NCBI GenBank assembly: GCA_033398695.1 | Contig: CM065802.1 | Coordinates: 145,748,096-145,812,095 of the forward strand | Direction: 5' to 3' | DNA length: 64,000 nt | From: Orobanche coerulescens | Lineage: Eukaryota > Streptophyta > Magnoliopsida > Lamiales > Orobanchaceae | In this document: piece by piece, positions 47,205 through 58,965 of the stretch | Layout of the letters: each line of letters begins with the position of its first letter | Position numbering within the stretch: position 1 is the first letter of the stretch | The notes under the pieces: generated by a model | Told to the model about the DNA's origin: nothing | The model's database searches: none | The model's input: only the letters and a program-made list of their open reading frames with translations | Program-made: the position numbers and the translations under genes

Positions 47205-48177
47205 GCCAGCAGGCATTTTTTTCTCCCATTTTCTCACTCGTTTTCTTCCCTTCCGCAGCTGGAGCTTGACCAATCATGGAGGCATGTTGTTATACAATAA
47301 TTCCATGAAGTTTTGAGGTTCATATCATCAATAATCCGTCCTATAACATCCTTTGATCGAGCGAATCAGGTCAGATTTTCTAGAAATCTAATTTTGGGGA
47401 TTTTGGGTATTTTGTTCGATTTCGTCCGTTTAATCCGATTTAACTTAGGATTGTGATGGATTGATGATTATTTAGATGTATTACATCTTTTCCCTTGTTA
47501 TTCCATGGTTGGATCGTATCGATTCATTGTTTTGGTCGAATTCTTGATCGACGCCTTGAAGGTGTCTGGTAGAATGTCATAGAGGGGTTTTCGGGCGTTC
47601 TACGATTATTCTTCCTCGTATGATTGATGATTTATTGATTATATGTTGTTAGGGTCTAATTCTTGTGAAGAACTCGAGTCGGAACCCTTCCGTTCGTTGC
47701 CTTCTTTGGGGTCCGAGATTCCCGGTCGAACCGTGTTCTTCGGAGCGTTCGGTAGCGGTTAGTAAGGCAAGTATCTTATTATACGACTTGTATCTTGCGA
47801 CTAGTATTTACGTATGAGATGTATGATGATTTTGCTTGCCTTCGTAATTATGTTCCATTTGAGTTGGTTATGTTTTCCATAATTTGAAGGCTTTGCGATA
47901 ATAGTGTTATATTAGTATACGTGTTAGGCGTTGTGCCATTTGTGCAGGATTGCGACGTACATATGGGATGGTTGTACACTTGGTTGTGCAATGTATTGTG
48001 TACCGAACGTGTGTTATGTTGGTTATGTGTCGTTGATTGATGATAGTTGTTGCGAGTGTTGAGATTGTGTTATGTGCGTGTGATGTACGATTTTGTGGTG
48101 ATCAATGTGATTGATTAATTATGCTCATTGTTGTATGTAATGTGAATGTGAATATGAATATGCGTGTGACCGCTAAG

Positions 48178-48643
48178 TTCACTCGTGTTGGTTCGACGGG
48201 ACCTACGAGGATTCGTGGCAGTGGACTACGGGGTCAGAACTTAGTGAGGTACTGAGGTCCAATCGTGCTGGTCTGACGAGGCCTACGATAACGCATGGCA
48301 GTGGACCATGAGTTTCGGACACAGTACATCCAACCGGGTGAGCTCGACGGGGCTTACGGTGACACGTGGCAGTGGACTATGGTGTCAGGACGGTGTGTGT
48401 GTTTGTTGTGATTGATATAGTCCGTGCGGGTTGTTAAGCCTACGGAGACACGTGACAGTGGATCATGGTGTCGGAATTGGTTATGTCTGGTTAATAGTCC
48501 GTGCGGGTTGTTGAACCTACGGAGACACGTGACAGTGGATCACGGTGTCGGAATTGATTATGTTTGTTTGATTGTGCGTGGTGTAGTCCGTGCGGGTTGT
48601 TGAACCTACGGAGACACGTGACAGTGGATCACGGTGTCATGAG
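48178..48643 (+). repeat. Six diverged tandem units in LTR D
   Basis: Three good copies start AGTCCGTGCGGG near 48418, 48495 and 48585 and share GAGACACGTGACAGTGGATC. Three older copies lie upstream near 48180, 48262 and 48328. Unit length varies (about 60-90 bp). This is the same LTR zone as the 64-bp units of A. Confidence 0.8.
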
Positions 48644-48895
48644 CATGATTATTTTCAAATCAAAGTTTTGAAAGGAAAAGTTTTATGAAAATGAATGTTG
48701 GACCGAGTCCTAAGCTTGAATAAATGTTTCCCGTCTTGTAAACTGCTGAGTTATGAAACAAGATTTGGGTTAAGGCCCTAAAGTTTTTCGAAAGGTTTTG
48801 TGAATCAGGACTTGAGGTCTTAAAGGTTTTGAAAATCTAAAAATTCCCGAGATGATAATGTTATTTTTGAATGCTTCATAGCTTATCTTCCCTTG

Positions 48896-48932
48896 TGAAA
48901 ACCTCCCGGGAATAATTTGATACTTAATTATT
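48896..48932. repeat. Left copy of the 37-bp target duplication around E
   Basis: TGAAAACCTCCCGGGAAT and the following 19 bp recur exactly at 60146-60182. Other LTRs of the lineage show only one related segment, so the duplication came with E. Confidence 0.88.
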
Positions 48933-50070
48933 TGATGTAACCGAGCTGATCGGTCACCAAGAACCGAGTTGATCTTAGGAGTTTAGCTAAGAAAACCCAA
49001 AATGTATGAAGTATTGTCTTTTTCTCTCTCTCTAATATGCTGTAATCTCAGAATGTGAATGCCCCATGAACCCCCCCCCCCCTTCTCCCTTTTATAGGAG
49101 GGAGGTGCCTTATTCTCTAAGATCTTCCCTGATTTTCAGGGAAAATCCCGGATATCCGGGGATTCAGGCTGCGATTTCCCATCCCTGGATTTCCGGGATT
49201 GCAAGGTATGGGCTCTCAATCCCTGGATCTCAGGGATTCTGTCAGGTGCGTCAGGATCTTCTTTCTCGAGAGTTCGACCTTCATGAGCTCGGAGGCCTTA
49301 GGTCGGCTCCTATTACAAAAGATCATTTAGGTCGGGTCATTCCTATTCAAATTCGTAGGTTGGGAGACCTTTGAGGTCGGCAACCTTCTAACAGATGTCA
49401 CAGGTCAGCGGGGCCTCTGAGGTCGGCGCCCTTCTAACAGATCTTTAGGTCGGCATCCTCTTGTCTAAGAACCTAGGTCGGACTTTATTACTCTAAGAAA
49501 ACCTTTCTTTACTAAGAGATCGATACTCCGGCCTATATTAGTTATTTTAAACCGGGTTTTCAGGGAGCGTACATTCGACGTCCTATCAACCAGTCCCCCC
49601 TACTCTAGTCGAGCTGTAAGACCGAGTGGAGTAAGATTTGTTTACAATCTGACGACCTTGACACAACAGTCCTTGAGATTCCTGTTCCCAGATAACGAGG
49701 TTCCTCGGACTTCGTGCGCTTTAATATCCACGTCTTTTCCTCTCCCCGCCTCCCAATCGTCACGTCTATGGCCATGTCCAGGTGTCGACCTGCTATAGGT
49801 CGGATGAGGCGGTGCCAGATCCAAGCCGTTCTTTTACATGGGGCATCGGACGCTCCAGGTCGCCCGTTATCTTCTTGATTTTCGCCCTCCTTCTCTATAA
49901 ATAGGAATCCTCTACCCCCTTCAGCCATTTCCGCTCTTCTTCCTGCGACATAACTAGTGTGAGGGTATTCCGGCGACACTTGCAACCCTGATTTCCTGCC
50001 TTCGGTGGTGCTTCTACTACCTTTCTCCGGCGATTGTCCACCCAATCCCATGGGTATGTTCATCTAAACA
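48933..50070 (-). repeat. E 3' LTR (left)
   Basis: Plus-strand ends are TGATGTAACC and CATCTAAACA, so the minus strand reads TGTTTAGATG to GGTTACATCA. Minus-strand TATA box (CCTATAAAAGG) at 49088-49098. A plus-strand TATAAATA at 49896-49903 points into the element. A C-run lies at 49071-49082. Short repeats of GAGGTCGGC-CCTTCTAACAGAT lie near 49375-49440. Confidence 0.93.
49896..49903 (+). promoter_or_regulatory. Plus-strand TATA box in the E 3' LTR, for the antisense gene
   Basis: TCTCTATAAATAGGAATCC is a strong plant TATA context on the strand opposite gag-pol. It lies about 240 bp before the ATG of the antisense ORF at 50143, so it can serve as its promoter. The other LTR copy (59948-59955) would fire outward into LTR D. 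Confidence 0.6.
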
Positions 50071-50142
50071 CCTTTTTAGTTTTTATTTTGCTTTGTTACC
50101 AATATTTTCCTCTTCTTCTTCATCCCTTTTCTTCCTTTTGTT

Positions 50143-52651
50143 ATGTCGTCGGCTTCGGATTCTCAGAATCTTTCCGGCGAATCGGCCGTGAACTCCTTTT
50201 TAGAAGGTCTTTCCTCTTATGATGGGGATTCAGGGGGTAGGTCGGGGCGAGCTACTGGTTCCTCCCTCTGTCTTAGACATGAGCCCCTAGGTGATGTAGA
50301 TTGGTCCGAGCTAGGTGACATCCCTTCTAACCTTCCCTCTGGCATCCCCCTAATCGTTGTAGATCCCCCTTCCCCTCCTCCTATGGACGAAGTAACTGTG
50401 ACCGACCTCTTAGCTGATCTATATCAAACGGTCGTAGGAGCGACTCGAGTTCTCCCTCCTCATCCTCTATCTAGGACTAGCCCAGCCGCGCTGGCTAGTT
50501 TTATAAAATTTCTTAGACTTCCTCCAGGGTGGGAATTTGTCACGCCCCAGGTTAGTAACACACCTGATCATCCTCCCCCGGGGCATATTACTTGGTTCGT
50601 GGATTAGGTGAGCAGTGGTCTTCGCTTTCCACTCCATCCCTTCCTTGTCTCTCTCTCCGTTAAATACAATCTTCCCCTCAACCAATTTTCACCCAACTCT
50701 TTTCGTTATATGGTTGGTTTTCTCGTGCTGTGTCATTACAGACACGAGGAACCCGACCTGGGTTTTTTCTATTTTTGTTTTGGGCTAAAGAGCTTTAAAG
50801 GCTCCTTTTACTTAACTTCCCGAAACAACGCCCATTTCTTTACCCACCTCCCTTCCAATGTGAAGGATTGGAGGTCGCGTTTCTTTTTTCTTCGGATCCC
50901 TACAGCTGACTCCTGGGGTTTCCCCACGGAATGGACGCAGGCTACCCCGATCCAGGATCCTATTCCCAGGCGCAGTTCCATCCGAGCTGCGTGGGTCGAG
51001 AAAGTTCGGGAATGGAATGCCATTCCCTACCACGCTTTCCAGCTGACGCAGTTCCATGATCTTTTGTTCCATTGTGGGCTGAGCTCGAATCCTTACCCAG
51101 CTATCCCTGATATTGGTAGGCTTTATCGGTTCCTTCCATAGTGTAATCTTTGATATTTTGTTTTTTGGCTATCTTCTTGACCGTTTGTATTGTTTTTTGT
51201 AGATCGGTTCATGCGGACCTGCCAGTCGGATGCCTCCAAACCGGCCGAACCAGCGAAAGAGAAGGTCCCCAAGTCGACGAATCCCCCCAAGGAGAGGGCA
51301 GAGGGCTCATCAAAAATTAAACGGAAGCTCCCTTCTCGCCCCAAATCTGGGGTGACTCTCCCCTCCGACCTGGCTCCTACCTTGACCACCGGGCGAAGCC
51401 CTGCGAGCTCGTCTCGGCAGCTTCAGGTCACTCAGAGGGCCCCTTCTCCTAGCTCCCCCGCTTCCAAATGACCGAAGACCGCGGGTCCCCCAGGTCCGGC
51501 TATGGAGACTCTTCTCCGTTGCAAGGAGTTTGAGAAATTTCTTCCATATTTCAGCTCCATGGTCCCAGCTAGGGATAATTTGGGATTATGAGATGCCGCG
51601 GAGGAGCCTCGCTTTGATGCTATGATGATGTATTTCGGGAAGGTATTCCCCCTTTTCGCCTTCCTCCCCTTTTTTGACTATTTATTATTGCCCTTTGCCG
51701 TCCTGATGTGACTTTCTTTCTTGTGCAGTTCTTCGCCACCTTCGTGACCTTTGCAGAAGATCATAAGATCGGCGCTTCGTCTTCCTCCCAGCTCACCCAG
51801 ATGTCAGCCGATCTGGCGGCCGCCCTGTCGGCTAATTCCGATCTCTCGGCTCAGCTTCAGGAGAGGGAATATCGCTTAGATGCTGCCCTTAAGAAAATCT
51901 CTGAGCGGGAGGCGGTTTTGGAACGGGCTCAGATGGCCAATGTTCAGCTGAACCAAGAGCTGAAATTCTGGAAGGCCCTGTCTACAGCTGAAACGGAGAA
52001 GGTGGCCCAACTTGAGGTTCAATTGTCGGAAGCTAAGGCCGAATCTGAGAGGATTGGCCAGCTTGAGGCTCATGCTAAGGCGGAGTTAGAGAAGGTCGCC
52101 CAACTCGAAGCTCAGGCTAGAGCAGAGTCAGAAAAGGTCGCCCAGCTAGAAGCTCAACTAGCCGAGGCTAGATCTGAGGGATCATCTTATGAGCGCGGGG
52201 TGACGGAGGGCCGATGTCAATTTCTAACCAGTGACGTCGGTGACTCTTTCTAGAGGCCTACCGCTCTGCCCTCCTAGCCCGGTATCACAATTCTACCGCT
52301 TTCTTGGTTAAGCTAGCCCCTGCCGCGACACAATATTTCGATTTTGCTCTTACTCGTGCTCGTGAGCAACTAACTTTTTTGGGTTTTACGGGCGAGCTGG
52401 ACCGGGATGCTGCATTGAACGGGGCTCCTGTTCCTTCGGGTTAGTCCGGGGACGTGGAAGAATCTCCGAATGCAGCCTGGTGGGAGGACGCCCTTGAGGA
52501 GTCTATAAAGAAATCTGGCCTGGATTTGGAGCTGCCTTCTACTCCTCCTAACTCACCCGCTAAGGCCGGCACTCCTAATCCCGAGGTGACCGGGACCGAC
52601 CCTGATGCTTCTACTTCGTTGCCTCCTCCCTCTTCCGAGCCTGTAGTTTAA
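50143..52651 (+). pseudogene. E antisense gene, Transposase_28-like with coiled coil, three exons
   Basis: The ATG at 50143 opens one frame to 51141, broken only by a TAG at 50605. Residues around LRFPLHPFLVSLS and YMVGFLVLCHYRHEEPDLG match the 'putative gypsy type transposon' (Transposase_28) family. An intron is likely near 51143-51201 (pyrimidine tract, GTAG). Exon 2 is Pro/Ser/Lys rich. A clear intron is GTATTC at 51641 to TGTGCAG at 51728. Exon 3 is a long Ala/Glu heptad coiled coil (repeated EKVAQLEAQ) with a shift near 52250, ending at 52651. Further stops at 51470, 51589 and 52442 make it a pseudogene. Extra antisense ORFs are known in Tat-type elements; their role is unknown. Confidence 0.75.
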
Positions 52652-53062
52652 TCTTTTTAAGTTTTGTGTAGACATGTATATGTTTTTTTTTGTTTTGTTC
52701 ATTGTATTGGCACATCAGTTTTTAATGAAAAGTTTTTGAGTTGAATACACTTTGGATTTGTACGGTAGTGATGTGCTTTGTATCATGGCTTATCTCTGCC
52801 ATTTCTAAGTTAATGTAGTTCGGTGTTGATTATAACCTCGATGTATCTGAGCCTGTTTGAATTGATACGATCACTTCCTAATATAACTCGGCCTTTTCCT
52901 AGTATAGCCCTGACTATTTTTTGATTCGCAATATCTTAAATGTAACCCGACCATTTTGACCTTTACGAGTTGTAATGGTTTGGTGTTTTTTAGGTTAATT
53001 TAACCTAACCTTTTCACTGATCTTTAGTATAGGTTGGGTATTTCCCTAGTTATAACTTCACA
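52652..53062 (+). other. Downstream region of the E antisense gene
   Basis: T-rich, with possible poly(A) signal words (AATGAA near 52723). No coding signal. It probably holds the 3' UTR of the antisense transcript. Confidence 0.45.
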
Positions 53063-53491
53063 GGGCGGTTCACCCTTATTTAGATCCGAAGGCATTTCAC
53101 CTGATCGGATACCATAGGGCGGTTCATCCTTACTCGGATCTGAGGGCGTTTCGCCTGATCAGATGTCAGAGGGCGGTTTACCCTTACTCGGATCTGAAGG
53201 CGTTTTGCCTGATCAGATGTCAGAGGGCGGTTCACCCTTACTCGGATCTGAAGGCGTTTCGCCTGATCAGATGTCAGAGGGCGGTTCACCCTTACTCGGA
53301 TCGAAGGCGTTTCGCCTGATCAGATGTCAGAGGGCGGTTCACCCTTACTCGGATCTGAAGGCGTTTCGCCTGATCAGATGTCAGAGGGCGGTTCACCCTT
53401 ACTCGGATCTGAAGGCGTTTCGCCTGATCAAATGTCAGAGGGCGGTTCACCCTTACTCGGATCTGAAGGCGCTTTGCCTGATCAGATGTCA
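53063..53491. repeat. 54-bp tandem array in E (8 units)
   Basis: GGGCGGTT starts at 53063, 53117, 53171, 53225, 53279, 53332, 53386 and 53440 (steps 54, with one of 53). Each unit contains two short inverted repeats, AGGCG-TTT-CGCCT and TGATCA. The open frames in it exist because 54 is a multiple of three. Tat elements often carry such arrays near their 3' end. Confidence 0.92.
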
Positions 53492-53579
53492 TTTCTAGTT
53501 TTACTTGATCAACACATTCAGAGAGATTTTTTTGTAATAGACTTTTATTAAAACAACACAAGCTTTTTTCCACACCTAT

Positions 53580-56500
53580 TCATACAATATACTTTTTTAA
53601 GTGACATATGTTCCAAGGTCTTTTGATGGGGTGTCCTTCCATATCCTCGAGCTCATAAGCTCCCCCTGCATAAATTCGGATTACCTTGTAAGGGCCCTCC
53701 CAGTTCGGCTCCAGCTTTCCTGTTTTTCTGAGGGCATCAGCTCGCCTAAGCACCAAATCCCCGACCTGGAATTGTCTCTTCCTGACTCTTTTGTCGTGAG
53801 TTGCTTTTGTCAGGCTTTTGTATTTTTCAGTTCGCGCTGCGGCCGCTTCCCTTCTTTATTCTATGGTATCTAACGCCTCCTTCATTATTTCCTCGTTTTC
53901 CATCTCGTTGAACCATCGAACCCGATGAGACATTTCTCCGACTTCTGCTGGGATGACAGCTTCGGACCCGTATACCATACTGAAGGGTGTTTCCCCTGTT
54001 GATGATCTAGGTGTGGTCTTGTATGACCATAGTACCGAGCTGAGCTCATCCATCCATCCTCCTCCAACTTTGTCTAAGCGGGTTTTGATCCCTTGCAAGA
54101 TTGTTCTGTTAGTTACCTCCACTTGCCCATTAGCCTGCGGGTGAGCAACCGCAGCGAACCTTTGCTTGATATGCATACCCTCGCACCAGGACTGGGTTCT
54201 CTTCCCATTGAATTGAGTTCCATTATCCGAGATAAGTATCTGGGGTGCTCCATACCTGCAGCAAATGTTGTTAAACAAAAAGCTTATGATTCTTTGCTCG
54301 GTTATGGTGGCCACGGGTTCGGCCTCTACCCACTTGCTGAAGTAGTCTATGGCTACTACTAAGAACTTTCTTCCTCCCGATCCAGGTGTAAACTGCCCCA
54401 TGATATCAATTCCCCATTTAGCGAAGGGACAGGGTGCTCCCATGGTAATCATATCTTCGGTTGGGATGTGAATTAAGGGTGCATGCACTTGACATTTTTG
54501 GCATCGCTTAACCATCTCTACTGCTTTCTTGCTCTTGGTCGGCCAAAAAAAACTAGCCCTTAGTGTTTTGCTAATCAGCGCTCTTCCTTTGGTATGATCT
54601 CCGCAGCACCCTTCATGGATTTCTTCCAATATACCCCGCCCTTCTTCTTCCGAAACGCACCGTAGGTATGGACCGAGGTAGGATCTCTTGTATAGATCAT
54701 CATTAATGCAACAGAACCTCGCTGCTCTTCGCACAATCTTCATTCTTTCTTGCCTTTCCTTGGGTAGTTCTGCCCTTCTTAGGTATGCCAACAAAGGAGT
54801 TCGCCAATCTGCCATGTCGTTCACCACCATCACCTGTTTCATGATGCTACTCCGGGCTGCTCCCAAAATCGTTACTGTTCGCGAGCGGCAATCCACTAAG
54901 GAGCTTCCCATTTTTGCTAGGTAATCAGATTTTGCATTTTCCGCCCTAGGGATATGGATTAACTTCCATTCCCCTAGTTTTTTGGCACCCTCTTTCACTT
55001 CCTCAACATACTTCTTCATTCGATCCTCATTTATCTCAAATTTTCCTTCTACCTGTTGTGTGACCAGTTGGGAATCAAAGTAAGCAATGAGCCGTCGCGC
55101 GCCCAAGTCTATCCCCAGCTGCATTCCCTTAACCAGGGCTTCATATTCGGCCTCGTTGTTAGATGCCCTGAAATCGAATTTTATGGCATACTCTAATTTT
55201 TCACCTTCCGGGGTAGTAAGGACTATCCCTGCCCCAGAACCACTGGTTGTTGCCGATCCATCCACATGTAATAGCCACTGTCCCTCTGGTGGCGATGGCG
55301 TGGCCCCTTCTTGGATGAAGTCTGCTAGGGCCTGAGCTTTAATTGCCGTTCTCGGCTCATACTCCATGTCGTATTCCCCCATTTCTACTGCCCATTTCAC
55401 CAGGCGACCTGACGCGTTAGGTCGCCCTAATATTTCTCTTAAGGGCAAGTTGGTTCGCAGTTTTATCCATTGGGCTAGGAAATAGGGCCTCAATCGCCTG
55501 GCTGTAACTACTAACGCCAGTGCCCCTTTTTCTAGCTCGGAGTAATTCCGTTCTGCTCCTTGCAAAATTCGGCTTGTATAATAAATGGGCTTTTACTTAC
55601 TCATTTCTTCTCTTAGCAAGACCGAGCTAACCGCCCCCTCCCCCACGGATAAGTAGAGTACGAGATCCTCTCCTAGTACTGGTTTGGTGAGCAGAGGCAG
55701 CTTGGCCAAATACTCTTTTAATTTTCCGAATGCTGTTTGCGCTTCTGGGGTCCATTCGAACTTGTTCCCTTTTCTTAAGAGTTTAAAAAATGGGAATCCC
55801 TTCTCGGCTGAGCGTGATATGAAACGGCTCAGCCCTGCTATTCTTCCTGTTAGTATCTGGATATCCTTGATATTTTTTGGAGGATTCATTTGCAGCACTG
55901 CCTTGACTTTCTCCGGGTTGACCTCGATTCCTTGTTCTGTGACTACATATCCCAGGAATTTTCCCGATTTGACTCCAAAGGAACATTTTGATGGGTTAAG
56001 CTTCATTCCGTACGTGCGCAGGTTTTCGAACGTCTCTTCTAGGTCTCTGATATGCTCTCGTGCGTTCACGCTTTTTACTAGCTTGTCATCCACGTACACT
56101 TCCATGTTTCTGCCGATTTGGTCTCTGAAGATTCTGTCAACCATCCTTTGATACGTAGCTCCTGCAGTTTTTAACCCAAAAGGCATGCGTACATAACAAA
56201 AAGTTCCTTTTGATACCACAAAACTAACCCTCTTTCTGTCCTCGGGTGCGACAGGAATCTGATGATATCCCTGAGAAGCATCCATCATACTGAGTAACTC
56301 GCACCCCGAGGTTGAATCCACTAGCTGATCTATGCGGGGTAACGGGTAGTGATCCTTTGGGCATGCTTTATTTAGGTCCCGGAAGTCCATGCACATCCTC
56401 CACTTCCCCTGGCCTTTCCCCACCATCACAGCGTTGGATAGCCACTCCGGAAACTAGATCTCCATTATGTGTCCAGCTCGGAGGAGCCTGTCAACTTCTT

Positions 56501-57401
56501 CCCCAATGACCCCATCCATCTCCGGCCCAAAATGCCTCTTCTTCTGCTTCACTGGTCTTATGGTTGGGTCGATGTTTAACCTGTGCTCGGCAACTGTTGG
56601 GCTAATTCCCACCAGATCCTCAGCTGCAAACGCGAAAATGTCCACAAATCTCCTTAGCAGGCTGATAAGGCTTTCCTTTATTCCATCGTCCAACCGACTT
56701 CCCATGCGAGTTTTTGTTTCTGTCTTTCCTGGAACCAATTCTATTTCTAGCAACTCCTCATTGGGCTTGACGCCTTCTTTCTCAGATTCCTCGGGCGCCT
56801 TTGATTGTTTATTCTTTTTAGACTCTGGATTCGGACCCCCTAGCTCGGCTGTCCTCTTTCCGCGCTGTACTTCCTGCTTTACCGTTGTCTGGTAACAAGA
56901 TCAGGATACAAACTGATCCCCGGCTACTTCCCCTACCTCACATCCTACGGGGAATTTTACTTTCATGTGTGCGGTAGAGGCCACTGCTTCGAACTTGTTG
57001 AGTCCCAGTCGTCCTAGAATGGCGTTATAGGCCGATTTGGTGTCCACCACTAAAAACCTGAGCGTCTTGACCTTTCGATAGGGCATCCGACCTAGTGCTA
57101 CCGGAAGCACCACTTCTCCAATCAGTTGCACCTCGGTCATGCAGAACCCATAGAGCGCGGTATCTACCTTCCTCAATTCCACCTCCAGGTTCACCTGTTT
57201 GAAACAGTCATAGAATAAGATGTCTACCGAGCTTCCCGTGTCGATAAATACCCTTTGCACATCGTAACTGGCGATCTCCGCGGTGATGACCAGTGCGTCA
57301 TTATGGGGCGCATGTATCCCGTTATAGTCCATGGGGCTGAACTGAATGATAGGCCCGCTGCCTACAGAGGCGACCTCCTTGAGCTGATGACACCGAGCCT
57401 T
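53580..57401 (-). pseudogene. pol: E pol: protease, RT, two RNase H domains, integrase
   Basis: One continuous minus-strand frame in phase with gag, interrupted by stops at 56901-56903 (TGA), 56454-56456 (TAG), 55593-55595 (TAA) and 53856-53858 (TAA); no frameshift was found. Domains in order: protease VFIDTGSSVDILF near 57242; RT with WRMCMDFRDLNKACPKDHYP and YVDDKLV; RNase H (YYTSRILQGAERNYSELEKG); archaeal-type RNase H (LHVDGSATTSGSGAGI, SNNEAEYEAL, YFDSQLV); integrase zinc region (CQKCQVH) and core WGIDIMGQF, SDNGTQF, GQVEVTNR. The tail WNICHLKKYIV ends at 53580. At least the first three stops, and the TGA separating gag, look like C-to-T hits in CGA, CAG and CAA codons. Confidence 0.92.
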
Positions 57402-58922
57402 TCATGCGTGGGCTTTCCTAGCCTGATTAGAACTTCCGTCGGTTGGTCCTCCTGATATCATGTGGATTACTCCTTTCTTATCCGGGGGAGCAGCGGGTCC
57501 CCGAGGAGCTTCTCTTTTCACCCCCGTCCCTCCTTGGGGCATGGGTGGTTGCCTCCGACCTCCATTCCTCTGCTGATATGTGAACTCCATTAGATGTCCC
57601 GCTCGGACCAGCCTTTCGATCTCATCTTTAAGGTGCTTGCACTCATCTGTTTTATGTCCGTAATCATTGTGGAATCGACAATAAAGCTCTGATTTCGGCT
57701 GGGTGGGCTTATTAGGGCGAGATGCAGGCCACTCGATAACCCTGTTCATCTTATCTTCAACTGCTTCCAAAACCTGAGCTCTCCTCATTGTTAGTGGGCT
57801 GTGTTGGTCAAATCTTGGTCGTCTTAGAACGGTATCGCTCTTCTTTCGGTCTATTTTTCCCCGCGGTATTTCTTCCCGAGGTAAATTTCCTTGAAAGGTG
57901 TACTCCTCGCGCCGTATCAATCTGCTAGACCCCTTTTCCCCATTTTCGGGCTTTTCTTGCAATTCCTCCATATCCTTCTCGGTTTCCTCAACATTAATGT
58001 ACTTCGAACATCGGGCTAGGACCTCATCATATGTTCTGGCTGGTTTCTTAGCTAATGAGGTGCGTAGCAGCCCAAGCCTCAGTCCCTGCGTTAAGGCACT
58101 GATTTTTACTTCTTCTGACGACGAGGGTACCTCCAGACATGCCTTTGTAAATCGGGTCACATAAGCTCTCAGTGCTTCTCCGGAGTACTGCTTGATACTG
58201 AACAAGGACATGAAGGTCTTTTGGTGTGCCCTGGCACTGGCAAAGTGAGTCAAGAACGCGGAGCTGAAAGTTTTGAAGCTGGTGATTGACCCAGGGGGTA
58301 TCTGGTGGAACCAATCCTGAGCTGACTCTGTCAGCGTAGCCAGGAATGCTCTGCAACTCACGGCATCCGAATATCGATGTAGTACCGCCATGTTCTCGAA
58401 TCGGTATAAATGTCGGGTAGGATCTGAGAGCCCATCGTAGGTGAAGGTGACAGTCCTAAACCCATATGGGAGCTCGGTCTGCAGTATGCCTTCTGAGAAG
58501 GGATGGCTTAGATGACTCTCCATGTCCTTCCCCGCAACCCTTTGCCGCAACTCCTCCAGCTCGTCTTGCATATTGGATATCAAGGGATCCTGCGTTCTTT
58601 CCTGTCTAGATCGCTCCCATATTCTTGGATAACTCTCCCCATGCTCTTCCTTCTGATCAATTTCCTCCGGCCCATCCGAAAGGATGTGTATTACTTTTCG
58701 TGGTATTCTTTGTTTTTCGACCTCCCGACTCTTCTGGATCGCACTGGCGATTATGTCGGCTAAGGTTTCCTTCGTCAGTGTGATTGTGCTTGGTGCGACT
58801 TCTTCTACGGGGGTGACGTGTGTTTTTTCCAGAGTCGATTCTCCACCCGCAGCTGCTAATTCCTCTTCCAAATTTCGGGGTATCAACTCCCCTATTTTCT
58901 TCTGGTTCATTTCTTCCGCCAT
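57402..58922 (-). CDS. gag: E gag, intact ORF (about 506 aa)
   Basis: Start chosen at ATG 58922 (MAEEMNQKK); the open frame reaches 12 bp further but without an ATG. The Tat-type gag domain is in the middle (MAVLHRYSDAVSCRAFLA, AQDWFHQIP, FLTHFASARAHQKT, ALRAYVTRFTKACLEV). Near the C-terminus is the Tat signature CRFHNDYGHKTDEC followed by LRDEIE-like LKDEIERLVRAGHLMEF. Gag ends at TGA 57404-57402, after which the same frame continues as KARCHQLKEV into protease. This stop probably replaced CGA, so gag and pol were once one ORF. The capsid protein itself could still be made. Confidence 0.85.
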   Translation of the reverse strand: MAEEMNQKKIGELIPRNLEEELAAAGGESTLEKTHVTPVEEVAPSTITLTKETLADIIASAIQKSREVEKQRIPRKVIHILSDGPEEIDQKEEHGESYPRIWERSRQERTQDPLISNMQDELEELRQRVAGKDMESHLSHPFSEGILQTELPYGFRTVTFTYDGLSDPTRHLYRFENMAVLHRYSDAVSCRAFLATLTESAQDWFHQIPPGSITSFKTFSSAFLTHFASARAHQKTFMSLFSIKQYSGEALRAYVTRFTKACLEVPSSSEEVKISALTQGLRLGLLRTSLAKKPARTYDEVLARCSKYINVEETEKDMEELQEKPENGEKGSSRLIRREEYTFQGNLPREEIPRGKIDRKKSDTVLRRPRFDQHSPLTMRRAQVLEAVEDKMNRVIEWPASRPNKPTQPKSELYCRFHNDYGHKTDECKHLKDEIERLVRAGHLMEFTYQQRNGGRRQPPMPQGGTGVKREAPRGPAAPPDKKGVIHMISGGPTDGSSNQARKAHA

Positions 58923-58965
58923 TACTAACCTCACGCCTCAGCTCAAAGTGACTCGATGTCACAGT

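Larger units (their letters stand above)
46620..48932 (+). repeat. D 5' LTR, first segment
   Basis: Starts TGTAATATCCGC, as at 63619. Carries GCCGCGGCAC iterons, TATTTAAGG near 47197, AAGGCAAGTATCTTA near 47764 and tandem units at 48178-48643. It ends in the 37-bp sequence duplicated around E. Confidence 0.9.

Noticed and set aside
49071..49082. C homopolymer as a sequencing error marking a bad junction
   Set aside because: The right LTR has a shorter C run at the same place (59127-59134), as expected for slippage at a genuine homopolymer.
50608..51141. Treating the Transposase_28-like ORF as a separate DNA transposase gene
   Set aside because: It is in frame with the upstream ORF, lies inside element E and matches the known antisense ORF position of Tat elements; the family name does not imply a real transposase.
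53080..53573. Open frames through the 54-bp array encoding an 18-residue repeat protein
   Set aside because: 54 is divisible by three, so any stop-free unit stays open in several frames on both strands; no start context or family match.
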